Part shown: piece after piece, positions 47,889 to 60,400 of the stretch
Numbering within the stretch: position 1 is the first letter of the stretch
Layout: each line of letters opens with the position of its first letter
Origin: Heterostelium album PN500
Taxonomy: Eukaryota > Evosea > Eumycetozoa > Acytosteliales > Acytosteliaceae
Direction: 5' to 3'
Assembly (NCBI RefSeq): GCF_000004825.1
Contig: NW_008805065.1
Location: forward strand, 1,054,001-1,118,000
DNA: 64,000 nt
Made by a program: the position numbers and the translations under genes
The notes under the pieces: generated by a model
Databases searched by the model: none
Told to the model about the DNA's origin: nothing
The model's input: only the letters and a program-made list of their open reading frames with translations

Positions 47889-48783
47889 TTAAAAGTGATG
47901 TTTTTTATTCCCAACCATCGTCACCATCATCATTCCATGCATTAGATAGTTTCTTTGTTGGTACTTCTTGTTTGATTGGTGTTGTTTTTTTGGTTGTTCG
48001 TCTGGTTCATCATCTTGTTCTTCAAAGACTTCCTCTTCATCATCACCTTCGTTTTCAAAAACTATATCGTCGTCTCCACCCCAACCAGCAGATCCAGTAG
48101 ATATCTCTAAACTGTCATTATCCATTGTAAACTTTGTATTTTCATTGACATTTGCTAAAGATTGTGAAGTTGGTGTTGTTTTAGTTGTATTATTTACATT
48201 TGTTGAGAGTACTGGTTTAGGTAATGGTTTTTTAGCTAAAATAATATCGATTGATACGTAAACTATTAGTTAAGTTATTCATTTACCAAAATACATATAT
48301 ATGATCATAAGTATATTACGTACCACCTAATTTCATTGGTGCTTTTGCAGGTTTACTTAAAGGTACATTCGACAGATCTGTTGTTGTTGGTGTAGTTGTT
48401 GTTGGTGATGTAACAGTCGTTGTTGATTGTTTATTGCTGTTGTTGTTTTTATTATTTTTTTTATTTGATTGATTTTCATCCTCTTCCTCTTCTTCTTCTT
48501 CTTCTTCCTCTTCTTCATCTTCATCTATATTTACATGTTTTCTCTCTATTTGTATACTGTGTTTTTTGAGTGGTGTCGTTGTCTGTTGTTGTTGATCAAC
48601 ATCTTTATGTAACTTTAAATTAGTGTTGCTCATAACAACATCGATATTAACTTTGGTTGCAGGTGAATCCTTCTCAATCGGTGTTGGTTTGTAAGGCATC
48701 ACATTAGGCGATACGACTTCTGATTTATCCTGAACTGCATCATCCGGTCTATCTGGTGCACAACTACTAAATATGATACCCAT
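47889..48783 (-). CDS. Acidic low-complexity protein with N-myristoylation-type start
   Basis: Two exons (48783-48324, 48235-47889) give 268 residues in the frame as read. The start MGIIFSSCAPDRP fits N-myristoylation (Gly2, Ser6/Ser7) with Cys8 as a possible palmitoylation site, so membrane attachment is likely. A run of Glu/Asp, then Asn/Lys and Thr runs, follow. After ENEGDDEEEVFEEQDDEPDE the frame ends KKQHQSNKK...; a frame one base away would end TKKLSNAWNDDGDDGWE, an acidic tail ending GWE that looks more natural. The switch is at a seven-A run, so the true C-terminus is uncertain. Function not recognised. Confidence 0.72.
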
Positions 48784-48977
48784 TACTACACTTTTAATAT
48801 ATATATATCCAATATATATATATATATCTAATATACTATCGAGTATACTATAATTAATAATAATCAAATAAAACTGAAATGAATTAAAGATAGAATAATT
48901 TAAATTACATTCCCCCCAATTTGCTCACACTGTTTTTTGAACCAAAAAATAATTTGTTTTTTTTTAATTTATTTTTT

Positions 48978-50095
48978 CTATAAAGTTGTATTTGGAGTAG
49001 TCGGACTACTACTATCTGTTGATACTGTTGTCGTTGTTGTTGTTGATATTGTTGTCGGTATTGTTATTGTTGTTGTTGTTACATCTGCTCCTGTTGTTGA
49101 ATTTAGTGTAATTTCCGGTGAACATTGAACTAGTGCTGAAGATTTCAACCAGAGTTCTTTTGAATTCTTTGGTTGCTGAGAGAATGTATTGGATTTGCTG
49201 GGTTTTGTCAAGTCGAAATAGATTGCTTTCTTATCTTTATATATTAGAAGTTCGCCGAGTGCCAGGTTGGCCACTGCATTTCCTGAATCTTCTACTTTTG
49301 TCAGGAATCTAGAAAAGATTGGCCAGAGGAACCGATCTATTATCTTTAATCCTTTGAGGAAGCTGGTATGTACGGTTCCTGGGTGCAGTGAATTCACTAC
49401 GATCGATGAACCTCGCTCATCGAGTTTTCGTTGTAATTCGTTTGCCATCAATATGTTGCAGAGTTTCGATTGGCCGTAGCCAACGAATCCGTTGTTCTTT
49501 GGTGGAAAGTGTTTGTCGTCAAAGTTAAGTGATGCACGTTGATGTGCCAGTGACGACACCATCACTATTCTCGCATCGTCGCTCATCAACGGTAACAGTA
49601 GATTGGTCAACAAGAAATGACCCAAATGATTGATACCAAACATCGATTCGAATCCATCGCTCGTAAGCACAGTATCACTAAAGTACACACCAGCATTATT
49701 AATCAAATAATCAACATTTCCAATATTCAATTGTTTATAACTTTCTACAAATTCTCTTATTGACTAGATATAGAAAAACAAAGTAAGTTAATCTATTGCA
49801 TCTATAAAAACTAGATCTATTCTTACTTGAAATGAACCTAAATCTAATTTTAAACATTGCACATCATCGTTGTTTGAATATTCTTTAATCTCTTTGACAG
49901 CATCAGCAGCTTTATCTATATTCCTACACGCTATAATTAATTTAATTGGTTGTTTAGCTATAACTTTAGCTGTTGCTTTTCCTATACCATCATTACCACC
50001 TTTTTTATCTTTGATATTAATACGATATAATAGTTTATTTATCTATAAATATTTTATATGTATATCTATATACCTGTTATAATACAAACTTTCAT
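48978..50095 (-). CDS. Short-chain dehydrogenase/reductase 2 (diverged paralogue)
   Basis: Three exons (50095-50074, 49999-49827, 49763-48978) give 326 residues. Motifs: [17 protein letters not shown] for cofactor binding, [22 protein letters not shown] and YGQSK, so the Ser-Tyr-Lys set is intact. It shares the overall pattern and the first intron position with dehydrogenases 1 and 3 but has an extra intron and is clearly diverged. The C-terminus carries an extra ~40-residue Thr/Ser/Pro tail ([19 protein letters not shown]) absent from the other two. It lies between the two arms of the inverted duplication and may represent an older tandem copy. Confidence 0.9.
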
Positions 50096-50309
50096 TTTAT
50101 TTAATATTAATATAAAAGATAATAATACAAAAATAATATAAACTGTTTAAAAAAAAAAAATCTAAAAATCTATAAAATTTTATAGATTTCTTTTATTGTC
50201 GGGATTAAATTTTAGTTGATTGGCATATACAAATTGGTTTGGTTATTTAGATAATGTTGGAATGTTGGAGTGTTGGAGTGTCAGGATGTTGGAATGTTGG
50301 AATGTCGAT

Positions 50310-51255
50310 TTACAATTGGATGTCAACTGGGATCTTTACCATTTCACATGATTTCTCCCAGAGTTGTCTTTGAATATCTACTTTCTTTGAGAAGGCAGAC
50401 GATTCTACTTGATCTTTTACACTAAAGTATTTACCTTTGACACCTTGGAGATGTGGAGCTGTACCAAGTGCCAATGCCTCGCTTGCCTCTGCTGACTCTG
50501 TTGCTTTGGTCATGAAGAGCGACGCCAATGGGAAGACAACCTTGTCGAGCATTGGGAAAGTGTTAAACAGATTGGTGTGTACAACACCTGGATGAAGTGA
50601 ATTAACAACGATCTTTGATCCTTTGGCATCGAGACGACGTTGTAACTCATAGGCAAACATCACATTACACAACTTTGAACGTCCGTAGTCTGGTGTTGAA
50701 GAGTATTCTTTGGCGCTCACTGAGAGGTTGTTGATATTAAGATTGGCACGTGCATGTGAACGCGATGCCACAACAACAATACGTGGGTTGGTACTTGCTT
50801 CCAGTTTGTCAAGCAAGAGGTTTGTGAGTAAGAAGTGACCGAGATGATTGACACCAAACATTGTCTCGAAACCGTCTTCAGTGGTGGAATGAGTACCAGT
50901 CCAGATACCGGCATTGTTGATCAGATAGTTCAATGGTAGATTCATGGCCTTGAAATTCTGTACGAATTCTCTCACTGATTGCAATGAATTCAAATCCAAC
51001 TTCATACAAACGACATCGTCATTCTTTGATGCAGCTCTGACCTCTTTGGCAGCAGCCTCACATTTCTCCATATTTCTACATGCCATAATAACTTTCATCA
51101 TATGTTTAGCCATTGCCTTGGCTGTTTCCTTTCCAATTCCGTCATTTGAACCTGAATTTGTAAATCAAAAATAAAAAATATTAGAAATTTTATCTTTATT
51201 ACTTTAAAGAAATAATAACAAACATACCTGTAATAATGCAAACTTTATCTTCCAT
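50310..51255 (-). CDS. Short-chain dehydrogenase/reductase 3 (inverted near-copy of 1)
   Basis: Two exons (51255-51228, 51151-50310) give 289 residues, with both exon lengths the same as in dehydrogenase 1. TGSNEGIGK, ACRN, LINNAGIW and YGRSK are all kept. The catalytic Ser region reads VVVASRSHA rather than VVVSSRAHA, keeping the second Ser. Other changes lie mostly in surface-type positions and near the C-terminal substrate-facing segment (LDKVVFPLASLFMTKA against LDWVIFPLASFFLTKA). This pattern of mild, scattered substitution with intact reading frame suggests both copies are functional. Confidence 0.92.
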
Positions 51256-51851
51256 TGTTTTTTTTATGTATTTATTTATTTATTTATTATATATATTATT
51301 ATTTCTTAATATAAAAATGTTAATTAATTTATGATATGATTAATGATATTGGTTGTCAGTAAAAGCAAACAGTTTCTATTTATATTCCACAAAAAAAAAT
51401 ATCTACCTTTTTTTTTTCAGATTTTTTTTTTCTTTCTTGAAAAGTTTTGTCGGTTTTGTATCCCGATTTATACTTGATTCCATGATGCAACAATTTCTAA
51501 TATTATTTTGACGCTTTCATTCTTAATGACATTTATTTTAGCTGGCTTTGGAAATAACTTAAAAAATAATTTAAATTTAATTAATTAAAATATATATTTA
51601 ATCTTATCTCGAAAAGTTTAACTACAATTTACGAAATCTTTTTTTGAAAAGTATGATCTTATTTGTAAATATCCTTGTTTACGAAAATTTCTGGCTTAAA
51701 TCAATTACGCAACACTCTGCTTTATTTTTTTCAATTCAGGGAATTTTTTTCCAATTTTTTTTTGCAAAAATCAAATTTTGACACGCAACCCAGGCGAGTT
51801 TAGGCAAATGTGTTTGATGACATCACACAGAATATCTTTTATATTACAAGC
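51256..51851. promoter_or_regulatory. Upstream region of dehydrogenase 3
   Basis: About 600 bases. The near part (~51340-51540) is similar in reverse to the flank of dehydrogenase 1 (shared AAAACCGACAAA and TTTTCAAGAAA, then a CATCATG with ATCAAGT). A CRE-like palindrome TGATGACATCA lies at ~51815-51825, close to the 3' end of the phosphatase gene. Confidence 0.5.
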
Positions 51852-52482
51852 TTATTTTTCTTTGTAAACTTCTGCCAAGAACGATTTACAACTAACTAAA
51901 AGTTGTTGGTAGTTCACTTTGAATCCATTCATGTCACCATAGTAAGGATCTTCTACGTTTAGGAATTTGGGGTCGTGGTGATACTCACCGATACGCTTGA
52001 TGGTAGAACGACAGCTGCTGCTGCTCTTGTTGTTTCGCTGAGCATGTTCAGCGAGTTTCTTGATGTTACGAAGATTCTCACCGTCCATTCCAAAGATATA
52101 GTCGAATCGTTGGAAATCCTCGACGACCAACTGACGAGCACGATGCAATGGAATCGACTTGAAGTGTGCGTGCGCCTTTGGCGATATAGTAGACTCCAGT
52201 GACAGAGCGCATGTCTCAACTGATCGATCATCTGGTGTATCGCCTATATGATATGAAGAGGTACCTGCAGAGTCGATAACCCACTCATCTAAAAGACCCA
52301 TATCTGCAACCAACCCACGAAAGATAATCTCTAGAGAGAATAACAAACAAACAAATAAAAGTAAGAAATAAACTTGTTGTTTGGAGTCACTTAATCATTC
52401 ATTACATACCAGCCATAGGACTACGACATATATTTCCAAGGCACACAAAGAGTGCACTCTTCTTTGGTGATTCTCCAGACAT
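51852..52482 (-). CDS. Low-molecular-weight protein tyrosine phosphatase
   Basis: Two exons (52482-52410, 52330-51852) give 183 residues. The catalytic loop is FVCLGNICRSPMAE (the C-x5-R-S signature, with the intron just after MA). The general acid region is VEDPYYGD (the Asp of DPYYG). IDSAGTSSYHIGDTPDDRS and FDYIFGMDGENLRNIKKL are family motifs. All active residues are intact. LMW-PTPs dephosphorylate phosphotyrosine proteins and act in adhesion and growth signalling. The gene is in the right arm of the inverted duplication but has no counterpart in the left arm. A Ser/Asn/Lys insert occurs at the position before KRIGEYHH. Confidence 0.94.
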
Positions 52483-52782
52483 ACTAAATTAAATGTAATG
52501 TAGTGATTTCTGTTTAAGTTAAAAATAATCGATTTTTTTAATTTTTTGTCATTTTTCATTTTTTTTTTTGGTTTATTTAAACAAATTTGTTAATACCAAC
52601 TTAATAAGGGTAGAGAATATAACAATCAATACTCAATTTGTTTAATATTAATAATTTTAGAAATTATGTCATTTGTCTATATTATTATTTGAATTGAAAG
52701 AAAACAACTATAAATACAATGAAATTTTGATTTTTAATTCAATTCAATTCATTCTCTTTATAAGAATTAATAAAATTTAATT

Positions 52783-53144
52783 ATGACTATATTGGGTTTG
52801 TATTATTATTGGTTATATCAATTATATTATTTCTTTAATACTAATATTTATTTTTTTTTATTTTTTTTTTTTTAAATTAAGAGAATCTCAATAAAATCGG
52901 TCATCCACTTGAAAGTATTACTTCATCAAGTGTTGGATCATCTTTTGGCTCCGCATCAATCGAATCTGCCAATGGTACTACCGATTCTGATTGGAGAGGT
53001 GGTGGTGGCAATTGGAGAGGTGGCGGCGGTGGTGGAAACTGGAGAGGTGGAGGTGGTGGCAATTGGAGAGGTGGCGGTGGTGGTAATTGGAGAGGTGGCG
53101 GAGGTGGTGGTCACTGGAGAGGTGGAGGTGGAAACTGGTGGTAA
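52783..53144 (+). CDS. Short Trp-Arg-Gly repeat protein, HssA/B-like (copy B)
   Basis: Two exons (52783-52795, 52882-53144) give 91 residues: MTILENLNKIGHPLESITSS, a Ser-rich spacer SVGSSFGSASIESANGTTDS, then six WRGGGG units separated by Asn or His, ending NWW. The intron position after codon 4 and the GTTTGT donor are the same as in copy A. The repeat spacing differs from copy A (Gly runs are longer and there are fewer units), showing repeat turnover after duplication. Upstream sequence (~52640-52780) is also alike. Function unknown. Confidence 0.8.
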
Positions 53145-53478
53145 AATCATTTCAAAACACCAATCAAAACCTATCCTTTTTGTAAATTCCAATTTTTTCA
53201 AAAGGAACATCTCATATCATTTTCTGAAAAAACAAAAAAAACTTTAAAATAAATAACTTCAATTAGTTTTTTCAATTACTAAATTTTGTTTTATAATTTC
53301 ATTTTGATTATCTGATTAGATTAATTTAAAAATAAAATATCATTTTTTGATTAATCATAAAAAAAAATTTTAATAAAACGACTCGGTTTTTTTTCCCAAA
53401 AATGATTATTTATTTGTCAGTTGTATATTAAAAAAATATATCATTTTTAAATATATATATATCTTATTTAAAGTAAAA
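53145..53478. other. Spacer, no gene seen
   Basis: About 330 bases of AT-rich sequence. The first ~80 bases resemble the 3' flank of copy A (TTTGTAAATTCCAAT and similar). A TATATATA run at ~53450-53460 lies just before the next start. Confidence 0.4.
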
Positions 53479-54841
53479 ATGATTAGTAATTTGTTCTTAA
53501 AGAAATCAACAGCAACATTGTTTGGTAACAATTGTTGTAGGTTGCTGAGTCTACAGCAGCTGCAGCAACCACAACAGAGTAAAAGATATATGATGTCGAT
53601 TCTCTCAAAGAGAGGACACACCGGTGTGACTATGGGCGGTGGTCAACCAACAGCTTTGAGACCATCGGCTAAAGTCAGAAGAGACGTAATGAGAAAGCAG
53701 AGTAAACTGGTCGATCCTAATAGCTCTGAATATAAACTATCACAACATCTGCAACAACAGGAACAAGAAATAAGAAACAAGAATATACCGACTACAACAA
53801 ACTCTGGCATCGCAGTACCTCACTCAAAGAAGAAATCAATCAACGACAATGAAAATAATAACAGCAATAGTCAACAAGAAGGAAAAGATGTAAATTTACA
53901 AGAATCTACTTTACAGACCATCATTGGTTCAACTAATGATGAAGAACTAATGTATAGATTAATGATTAACGGTATGTAATTATAATATTAAGTGACAATC
54001 TTTCATATTTATTGTAAGAAAACTAATTATAATAATTATTATAATTGTTTAGAAATGAATTCTGAAAGAAGATATAGTGAAATGATACATCAATTAATTG
54101 TTGACATACCAGAGTGGCAAGATTACAATAATGAAGTACTGAGAACTTTAAAACAAATAGAAATAGAGTAAGTAATTAGTTGGGTAATTTCAAATCAAAT
54201 AGATCAATATTAATATGAAAGTGTTGTTGTTGTTTCTTACCAGTTTTCATGCATATGAAGGAACGGCTTCATGGATTTCATATGAGCATTTCGAGAAGAG
54301 AAGAATCAGAGAAGTCGAACAGATCAGACAAAGACATTATAAACGTGTTTCAATGGCAGTAGACGTGCGATTGGAACAATATTCAATGGAGTTGGACAAG
54401 CAAATCGAACAAAAGATTGAAACCATTAAAACAGAGAAAGGTCTGACAGAGGCACAGATGAGAGCAAGCAAAGAGTATGCCTATCTCTTTGAATCGGACG
54501 ATGACAAGACACCTGCAGAAATGGAAGCCGACAGACTGGCAGAGCAAAAGAAGGAGGACGAACAAGACGAATTCGATCTTGCCATTGAGCGTGCAATGGG
54601 CAACGACAAACACTTGCTAGAAACCGAAAAGATTCCGGAGGAAGTGAAAATGCTCTATCACAGAACCATGGGTACCACCTACAAACGTAAAGACGAGCAC
54701 TTTGACCATCAATTCGAAATGGAACCAATGGGTCAAACCAACAAACACTCTTTTGATGATTCCGATTTCGATTTGAAAGATATTTTGAAAACAATGACAA
54801 ACAACAACAACAACAACAACAAACCAGATAGTAAAAAATAA
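53479..54841 (+). CDS. Putative mitochondrial coiled-coil protein, unrecognised
   Basis: Three exons (53479-53971, 54053-54167, 54244-54841) give 401 residues. The start (ISNLFLKKSTATLFGNNCCRLLSL) is basic and lacks acidic residues, and KRYMMSILSKRG follows, a likely mitochondrial targeting region. The middle holds Gln/Asn runs. After the second intron comes a long charged helix (EHFEKRRIREVEQIRQRHYKR, LDKQIEQKIETIKTE), likely coiled coil. The sequence GGGQPTALRPSAKVRRDVMRKQ in the N-terminal half looks conserved. The pattern (targeting signal, short conserved motif, long helix) would fit a mitochondrial ribosomal protein, but no family is recognised. Confidence 0.7.
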
Positions 54842-55051
54842 AAACCTTTTAATATATATTTTTAATGAATCCAATATATCTATTTTTAAAATCATTATTT
54901 TTTTATTTCCTATGCCTGAAAGCTTTCTTTTTTTGGTAATGATTGACAAAATTGATTCAAAAAAAAAAAAAAAAAAAAAGTCATTAATTTCATTCTTAAA
55001 CTAGAGTTTAAATAGAATAGATAATATTTGATTAGTTAGATTTAGTTAGTT

Positions 55052-56286
55052 ATGGCATGTACTGAAGAAGAATTTTTAGAGATTTTAGGAACAGAGGTGT
55101 TCATTGATATGAACAAGTTGATTGCAGTATCTAGACATGGTATACCTGAACGTGTTCGATCTGAAGTGTGGAAGTATCTTTTGGGTGTATCAAAGAATGA
55201 CAAATCAGAGGAGGAGAGAGTAAGAAAACAACAGTTACAAGATTACAAAGAGATCGATAAGAATGATTCAGAGATTACAAAAAAGATAAGAAATCATTTA
55301 AAACGTTATCAAATAAATTCAAAAGTAATATTTTATTAGATAAATCTAGATTTGTGATTGTTGTTTATTAATAATAATCATAATAATAATAATTATAATA
55401 GGAATCACGTGGAAAGGTAGATCTACAATCAGTAGAAAATAGAAACAAGATAGAGAATATAATCATCTCCTATATCAACTATAATAATGATATCGAATAC
55501 AACTTTGGAATGTTGGCTATTCTCGGACCATTCATGTGTACACTGCAGACAGAGAGCGATATCTTCTACTGCTATGTTGCCATGATGAAGAAGATCGAAG
55601 AGAACTTGGCACAAGACAGTCTCACCTCTAAGCTATCGAGATTTATGATGTATTTTAGATCTGTTATACCAGAGTTGTAAGATTAATCAAATTATATTTT
55701 ATATATAGAAGTAGTTAAAAAGAGAGGGAAGAGAGAGATAGAGAGAGATACAAAAGAGTTTTTTTTTTTTATGTGTGTGTGTGTTATAAGAGAATGATGA
55801 CTCTTTTTATTAAATATATATTTAACAACAACAATTATTACATTCATGAATGTTTAGATTCAATCATTTCGAAGAAGAAGAAATCAATAGTAATGACTGG
55901 GCTATGAGTTGGCTACGATATTTATTAAGTGTAGAGTTGCCGTTGGAATGTGTTTTGCGACTTTGGGACACCTATCTCTCTGCGCAACTCGGTTTGGATC
56001 TTCACGTATTCGTGTGTCTCGCTATTTTAATTAACTTTTCCGAAGAACTATTAGAGTTGGAACACTCTGAGATACTTGGTTTTCTTCAACACTTGCCCGG
56101 TATCGATATGGATCAGGTATGTCATAAAAACATAGTATAATTATCAATTAATTACATTACAATAATTATTAAAAATATATATTTATTTTTTAATATCTAT
56201 CAATCGAATCAATGATACTATAATTTTAGATAATTGCACAAGCCTATAACATAAGAGATGACATCAGAGCAAACAATGAAATATAA
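55052..56286 (+). CDS. TBC (Rab-GAP-like) domain protein lacking usual catalytic fingers
   Basis: Four exons (55052-55324, 55402-55676, 55858-56116, 56230-56286) give 287 residues, little more than a TBC domain. GIPERVRSEVWKYLLGV (~30-46) is the domain opening, YNFGMLAILGPFM is the second motif, and SWLRYLLSVELPLECVLRLWDTYL is the final signature. Active RabGAPs use an Arg in IxxDxxR and a Gln in YxQ. Here the first position has no IxxDxxR block and the second reads YNFG, so both finger residues appear to be absent. It may bind a Rab without speeding hydrolysis, or the exon model may miss a segment. Confidence 0.85.
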
Positions 56287-57456
56287 AAAAATAATTTTAA
56301 ATATTATTATTATTATTATTAATTTAATTTAATGTATCAAATCGTGATACAACTGATGATGGTGTTATTTTTTTTTTTTCTTTCATCTGATGCTTATTTT
56401 AGTATACTCCATCCTTTGTGTTAAAGTTTGTTTTTTTTTTTTTGCAAACTTAGTTGACCAATTTAGACACATTTTTTGGCAACCCAATCATTTTGTTTTT
56501 TATATGATCTAAAAATTCATTGAAAAAAACCATAACCCTTTCTTTATTAAAGTATTTAAGTTTTTTTTTAAACATTTTTTTCTTTGGGGTTTGAAACCCC
56601 TTCCCGCATTAGCTAAAGTTTTCAGTTTTTTTTTTGTTTTTTTAATATTATTGTTAAATTTCGACATAATTTAACTCAATGCTCTTTATCGAGTGGAAAT
56701 CAAAGTGACACGGGCTTCACCTTTTTATTTACTGTTCAAAATAATATTGTTGTATTAATTATTTTTGTAATATCATAGTTCTTGTTTTTTGTTTTTTTTC
56801 TTTCTTCACCAAACAAACACGTTCTCTTTTTTATTTTTTTCAAACTCAACCAATTATTCTTATTTTTTGTAGACAACCAATAATTATTAACATTTGATAT
56901 ATCGATGTGTTTGTTATTGTGTTGTTGATAAAAATAAAAATCGAATAACAATAATAATAAATAACTATCCTTAACATCATCTATATATTAAGTAGTAACT
57001 CAAGATTATTTATTGTATTTCAATTTTATCAGACAGACAAACAAACATCTGTACAAACAACAACAAATAATAGTTGATTGTATAAACAATTAAAGTAGTA
57101 GACACTTAAGTAATACAGTAACACACAGATAAATAAATATTAGTTTTATACGATTTACTCGTTTATTAATTAGTTCACGTGTACCACTAAAATTTCGGTA
57201 TTTATCTCACAACAGATAAAAATCAATCACACAAACAACACACACATTTTCATAACCCATTGTTCAAAATAAAATATCTAAAGAAAGTTTTTAACAGCAA
57301 TACTTCAGGTTTTTATTTTTCAATTTACAAATCACAAACAAAATAAAAACAAAAAAAAAGGAGATATAGATTTATATTTTTATTTTATATATATTTATAT
57401 AGAATAGAATATTACTATTTGATTTGAATTTGCTAACAAGATTCAAAAACTGTAAT
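56287..57456. other. Long spacer upstream of the histidine kinase gene
   Basis: About 1.2 kb. The first part is rich in T runs; a GC-richer patch around 56580-56720 (GGGGTTTGAAACCCCTTCCC, where GGGGTTT and AAACCCC can pair) could form a hairpin. The rest is AC/AT-rich 5' flank. No coding frame of note. Confidence 0.4.
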
Positions 57457-60400
57457 ATGATGTCTTCACCAATTATTCAAAATAATAATAATAACAATAG
57501 TAGTAGCGGTGGTAGTAATAATAGTGAAAATAATAGTGGTAAAAAGAATAATAATCTAAGTTTTTGTATTTCAAGCTTTGAAAATGCTCTTAAAAATGTG
57601 ACCACTGGCACTGTATGCTCACCACCATCAACAAGTGGTGGATTACCACCAATTCCTACTATTCCAACTTTCAATGGTAAATCACCACTGTCCGACGATG
57701 TCATTCTGGACTACCAGTGCCCTGAGGATATCGATCAACTCCAAAAGGAGGTTATGAACATTTGGCCAACATTCTACCGATTGTTGTCGGTGAAGCGCGA
57801 CAATATCTTCCGATCGGTCGTTGATTTGTTGAGCCATGCGCTTGGCGGCGATCGTCGTTACATCATTTCACAACTCAATGAGAATCAATCGACACTCATT
57901 CCACTCTACGACAGCAAGATATTCATTGACAAACCGACCACCGCAACCAATAACCCTGATCATCCAATCACCTCTGCTATCAACAGCAGCAACTGCAACA
58001 CCAACACCAATGGCAGTAGTAAGATCAACCTCACTACATTTTCACCGATTTTCTTAGAACCAATTCCCATCACAGGAAACAAAGATGGTGTACCATCGCC
58101 ATCGGAAATCCCGTGCAGTGATATTCTCCACCAGATCAAAGACGAACACTCGGTAATCTACAATGAAAAAGAATCGGTTCTTCAGATTCCTTTGTTTTTT
58201 AAATTCATTCTCGGTGCAATTACAATTAAACCATTCTACAAACATGAGCTAGATATTCTTAGTTCCAGTCAATTAATTAGGTAAGTATTCATTATTATTG
58301 TTGTTGTTTATTTGGAAAAAAGTACAAATCATATGAATTTTTTGTTAACTTTTTATTATTATTTTAAAACAATGTTTTATTTAAAATTGTAAAGATTCGT
58401 TAAGATAAAAGCAATTAAAGAGATGGAGAGAATAAAATCCGAGTCACTTTTGAATTTCTTTGTCGAATTTTCATGTACCGACTCTAATGAACTATTTCAC
58501 AGTTTAACCAAATATCTTTGTTATTATCTCGGTGTTAAACATGCTTTCGTATGTCAGTTCATACCACCCGACACCAGTATATCGATATCGTACTGTAAGG
58601 AGGGTGTTATTCAGCCAAACATTGAATACCTACTCTCTGGCACACCATGTGGTGAGCTAACCGCCAAGAAACCAGTTCACTTTGCAAACAACATTGTTTC
58701 CTATTTCCCAGAGGACAAATGGTTGGTCGAAAACAACATCGTGTCCTATCTTGGAATTCCATTTTTAGATTCTGTCGGTGACATGCTCGGTCATCTCACT
58801 GTGATGAACGATCGTGAAATCAATCCCGATATTATGTATACCTCTATCTTGGCTGCACTTGCAAATAAAACAACAATGGAACTTGAAAGAAGAAAAGGTA
58901 ATTTTATAAATACTAATTATTATTCTATTCAGAAAATATCTATTTTATTAACTCGCTATCTATTTTTCATTAGTTGCTGAAAACTTTGCAGTTACAAAGG
59001 AATTGTTGAACCAATTTCCATCTACTTCCGTTATATTGACCAATGGAGAAGGAAAGATCTCCAGAACATTTGGTGCACAACTATTTGATTTCCAGAGTAC
59101 AGAGTTGATTGATCAATCGATTGATATTCTTCAATACAATCAGAACTCACAGGATATGCCATTGTCTCAGATGATTCCGGTTAACTGTAATGCCGACGGT
59201 ACCACCAAGCCGAATGAGGGTATCAAGAAAGAAGTAGTTTGTTCCAAAAATCCCAAAGAGCAATTCCCAGCGGAAGTCTACGTAAAGAACATCAATATTC
59301 ACAAGGACAAGTTCATTGGTAGAATGTACGTAATAAGAGATATCACAGAAACCAAGAACAATCAACGTGTACTCGTTGAGGCAAGAGATCGTGCTCTCCA
59401 AGGTGTACAAATGAAGAGTCAATTTATGGCATCAATAAGTCATGAAATTAGAACACCTGTAACTATTAAATATTAAATACATTTCTTATACAAACAAAAC
59501 TAATTCATAATTTATTTATTTACTTTATAGATGAATGCAGTTATTGGTTTATCGGAAATTCTATTATCATCAAATTTACCTCAAGTACAAATGAATGTAG
59601 TTGAAACACTTCACAAATCAGCAGAACTTCTCTACTCTATTACCTCTGATATTCTGGATTTCCAGAGAATCGAAGCATCCAAATTGGAGTTGGAAATCAT
59701 CGAATTCGATTTCCAAGGATGTATTGAAGGTATTGTAAATACTTTATCACTACAATTAGATAAACCAATCGAAATACTATTATCATTTGATAATAAGATA
59801 CCAAAGATATTAAAAGGAGTAAGTTTACTCAGCTGAATAGCACATATAAATATACTTATTTCTTTGTTTTTAAATAATTATTAGGATCCAAATAGAATAA
59901 GACAAATACTTTTAAATTTAGGACAAAACTCTATAAAATATACAAACTACGGACATATTTATATAAAGATATCATTGTTGGAACACAATGATTTCAAATG
60001 TAAGATTTCATTCTCCATTGAGGACACTGGTATTGGAATGGAGGAGAGTCAGCACTCAAAGTTGTTCCAGCCTTTCCATCAGTTGGATTCAAGTACGACC
60101 AGAAAGTATGGTGGATCCGGTCTTGGATTGTCGATTTGCAAGAAGATGGTCGAATTGATGTGTGGAGACATCCGATTGCTAAGAAGTGCACCAATGTCTG
60201 GAAGTACCTTTGAGTTCACCATCGAGCTGGAAGAACCTCAACTGGACATACCTCAACAACAAACACAAATCTCAATTGAACAACAGCAACAACATCAACA
60301 TCAACACTCGGCCTCTTCAACTTCTGGCGGTGCCAGCGATCCATACGGTGGATCGATCGTCAACGAGAAGAACAAACAATATCTACTACTGCAACAGCAA

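Noticed and set aside
43820-53144. Arms of the inverted duplication as a transposon with terminal repeats
   Set aside because: The arms carry intact spliced host genes, and I see no transposase, target-site duplication or sharp terminal repeats.
54383-54949. Antisense frames over the mitochondrial coiled-coil gene
   Set aside because: Cys/Phe/Val-rich shadows of the charged helical exon.
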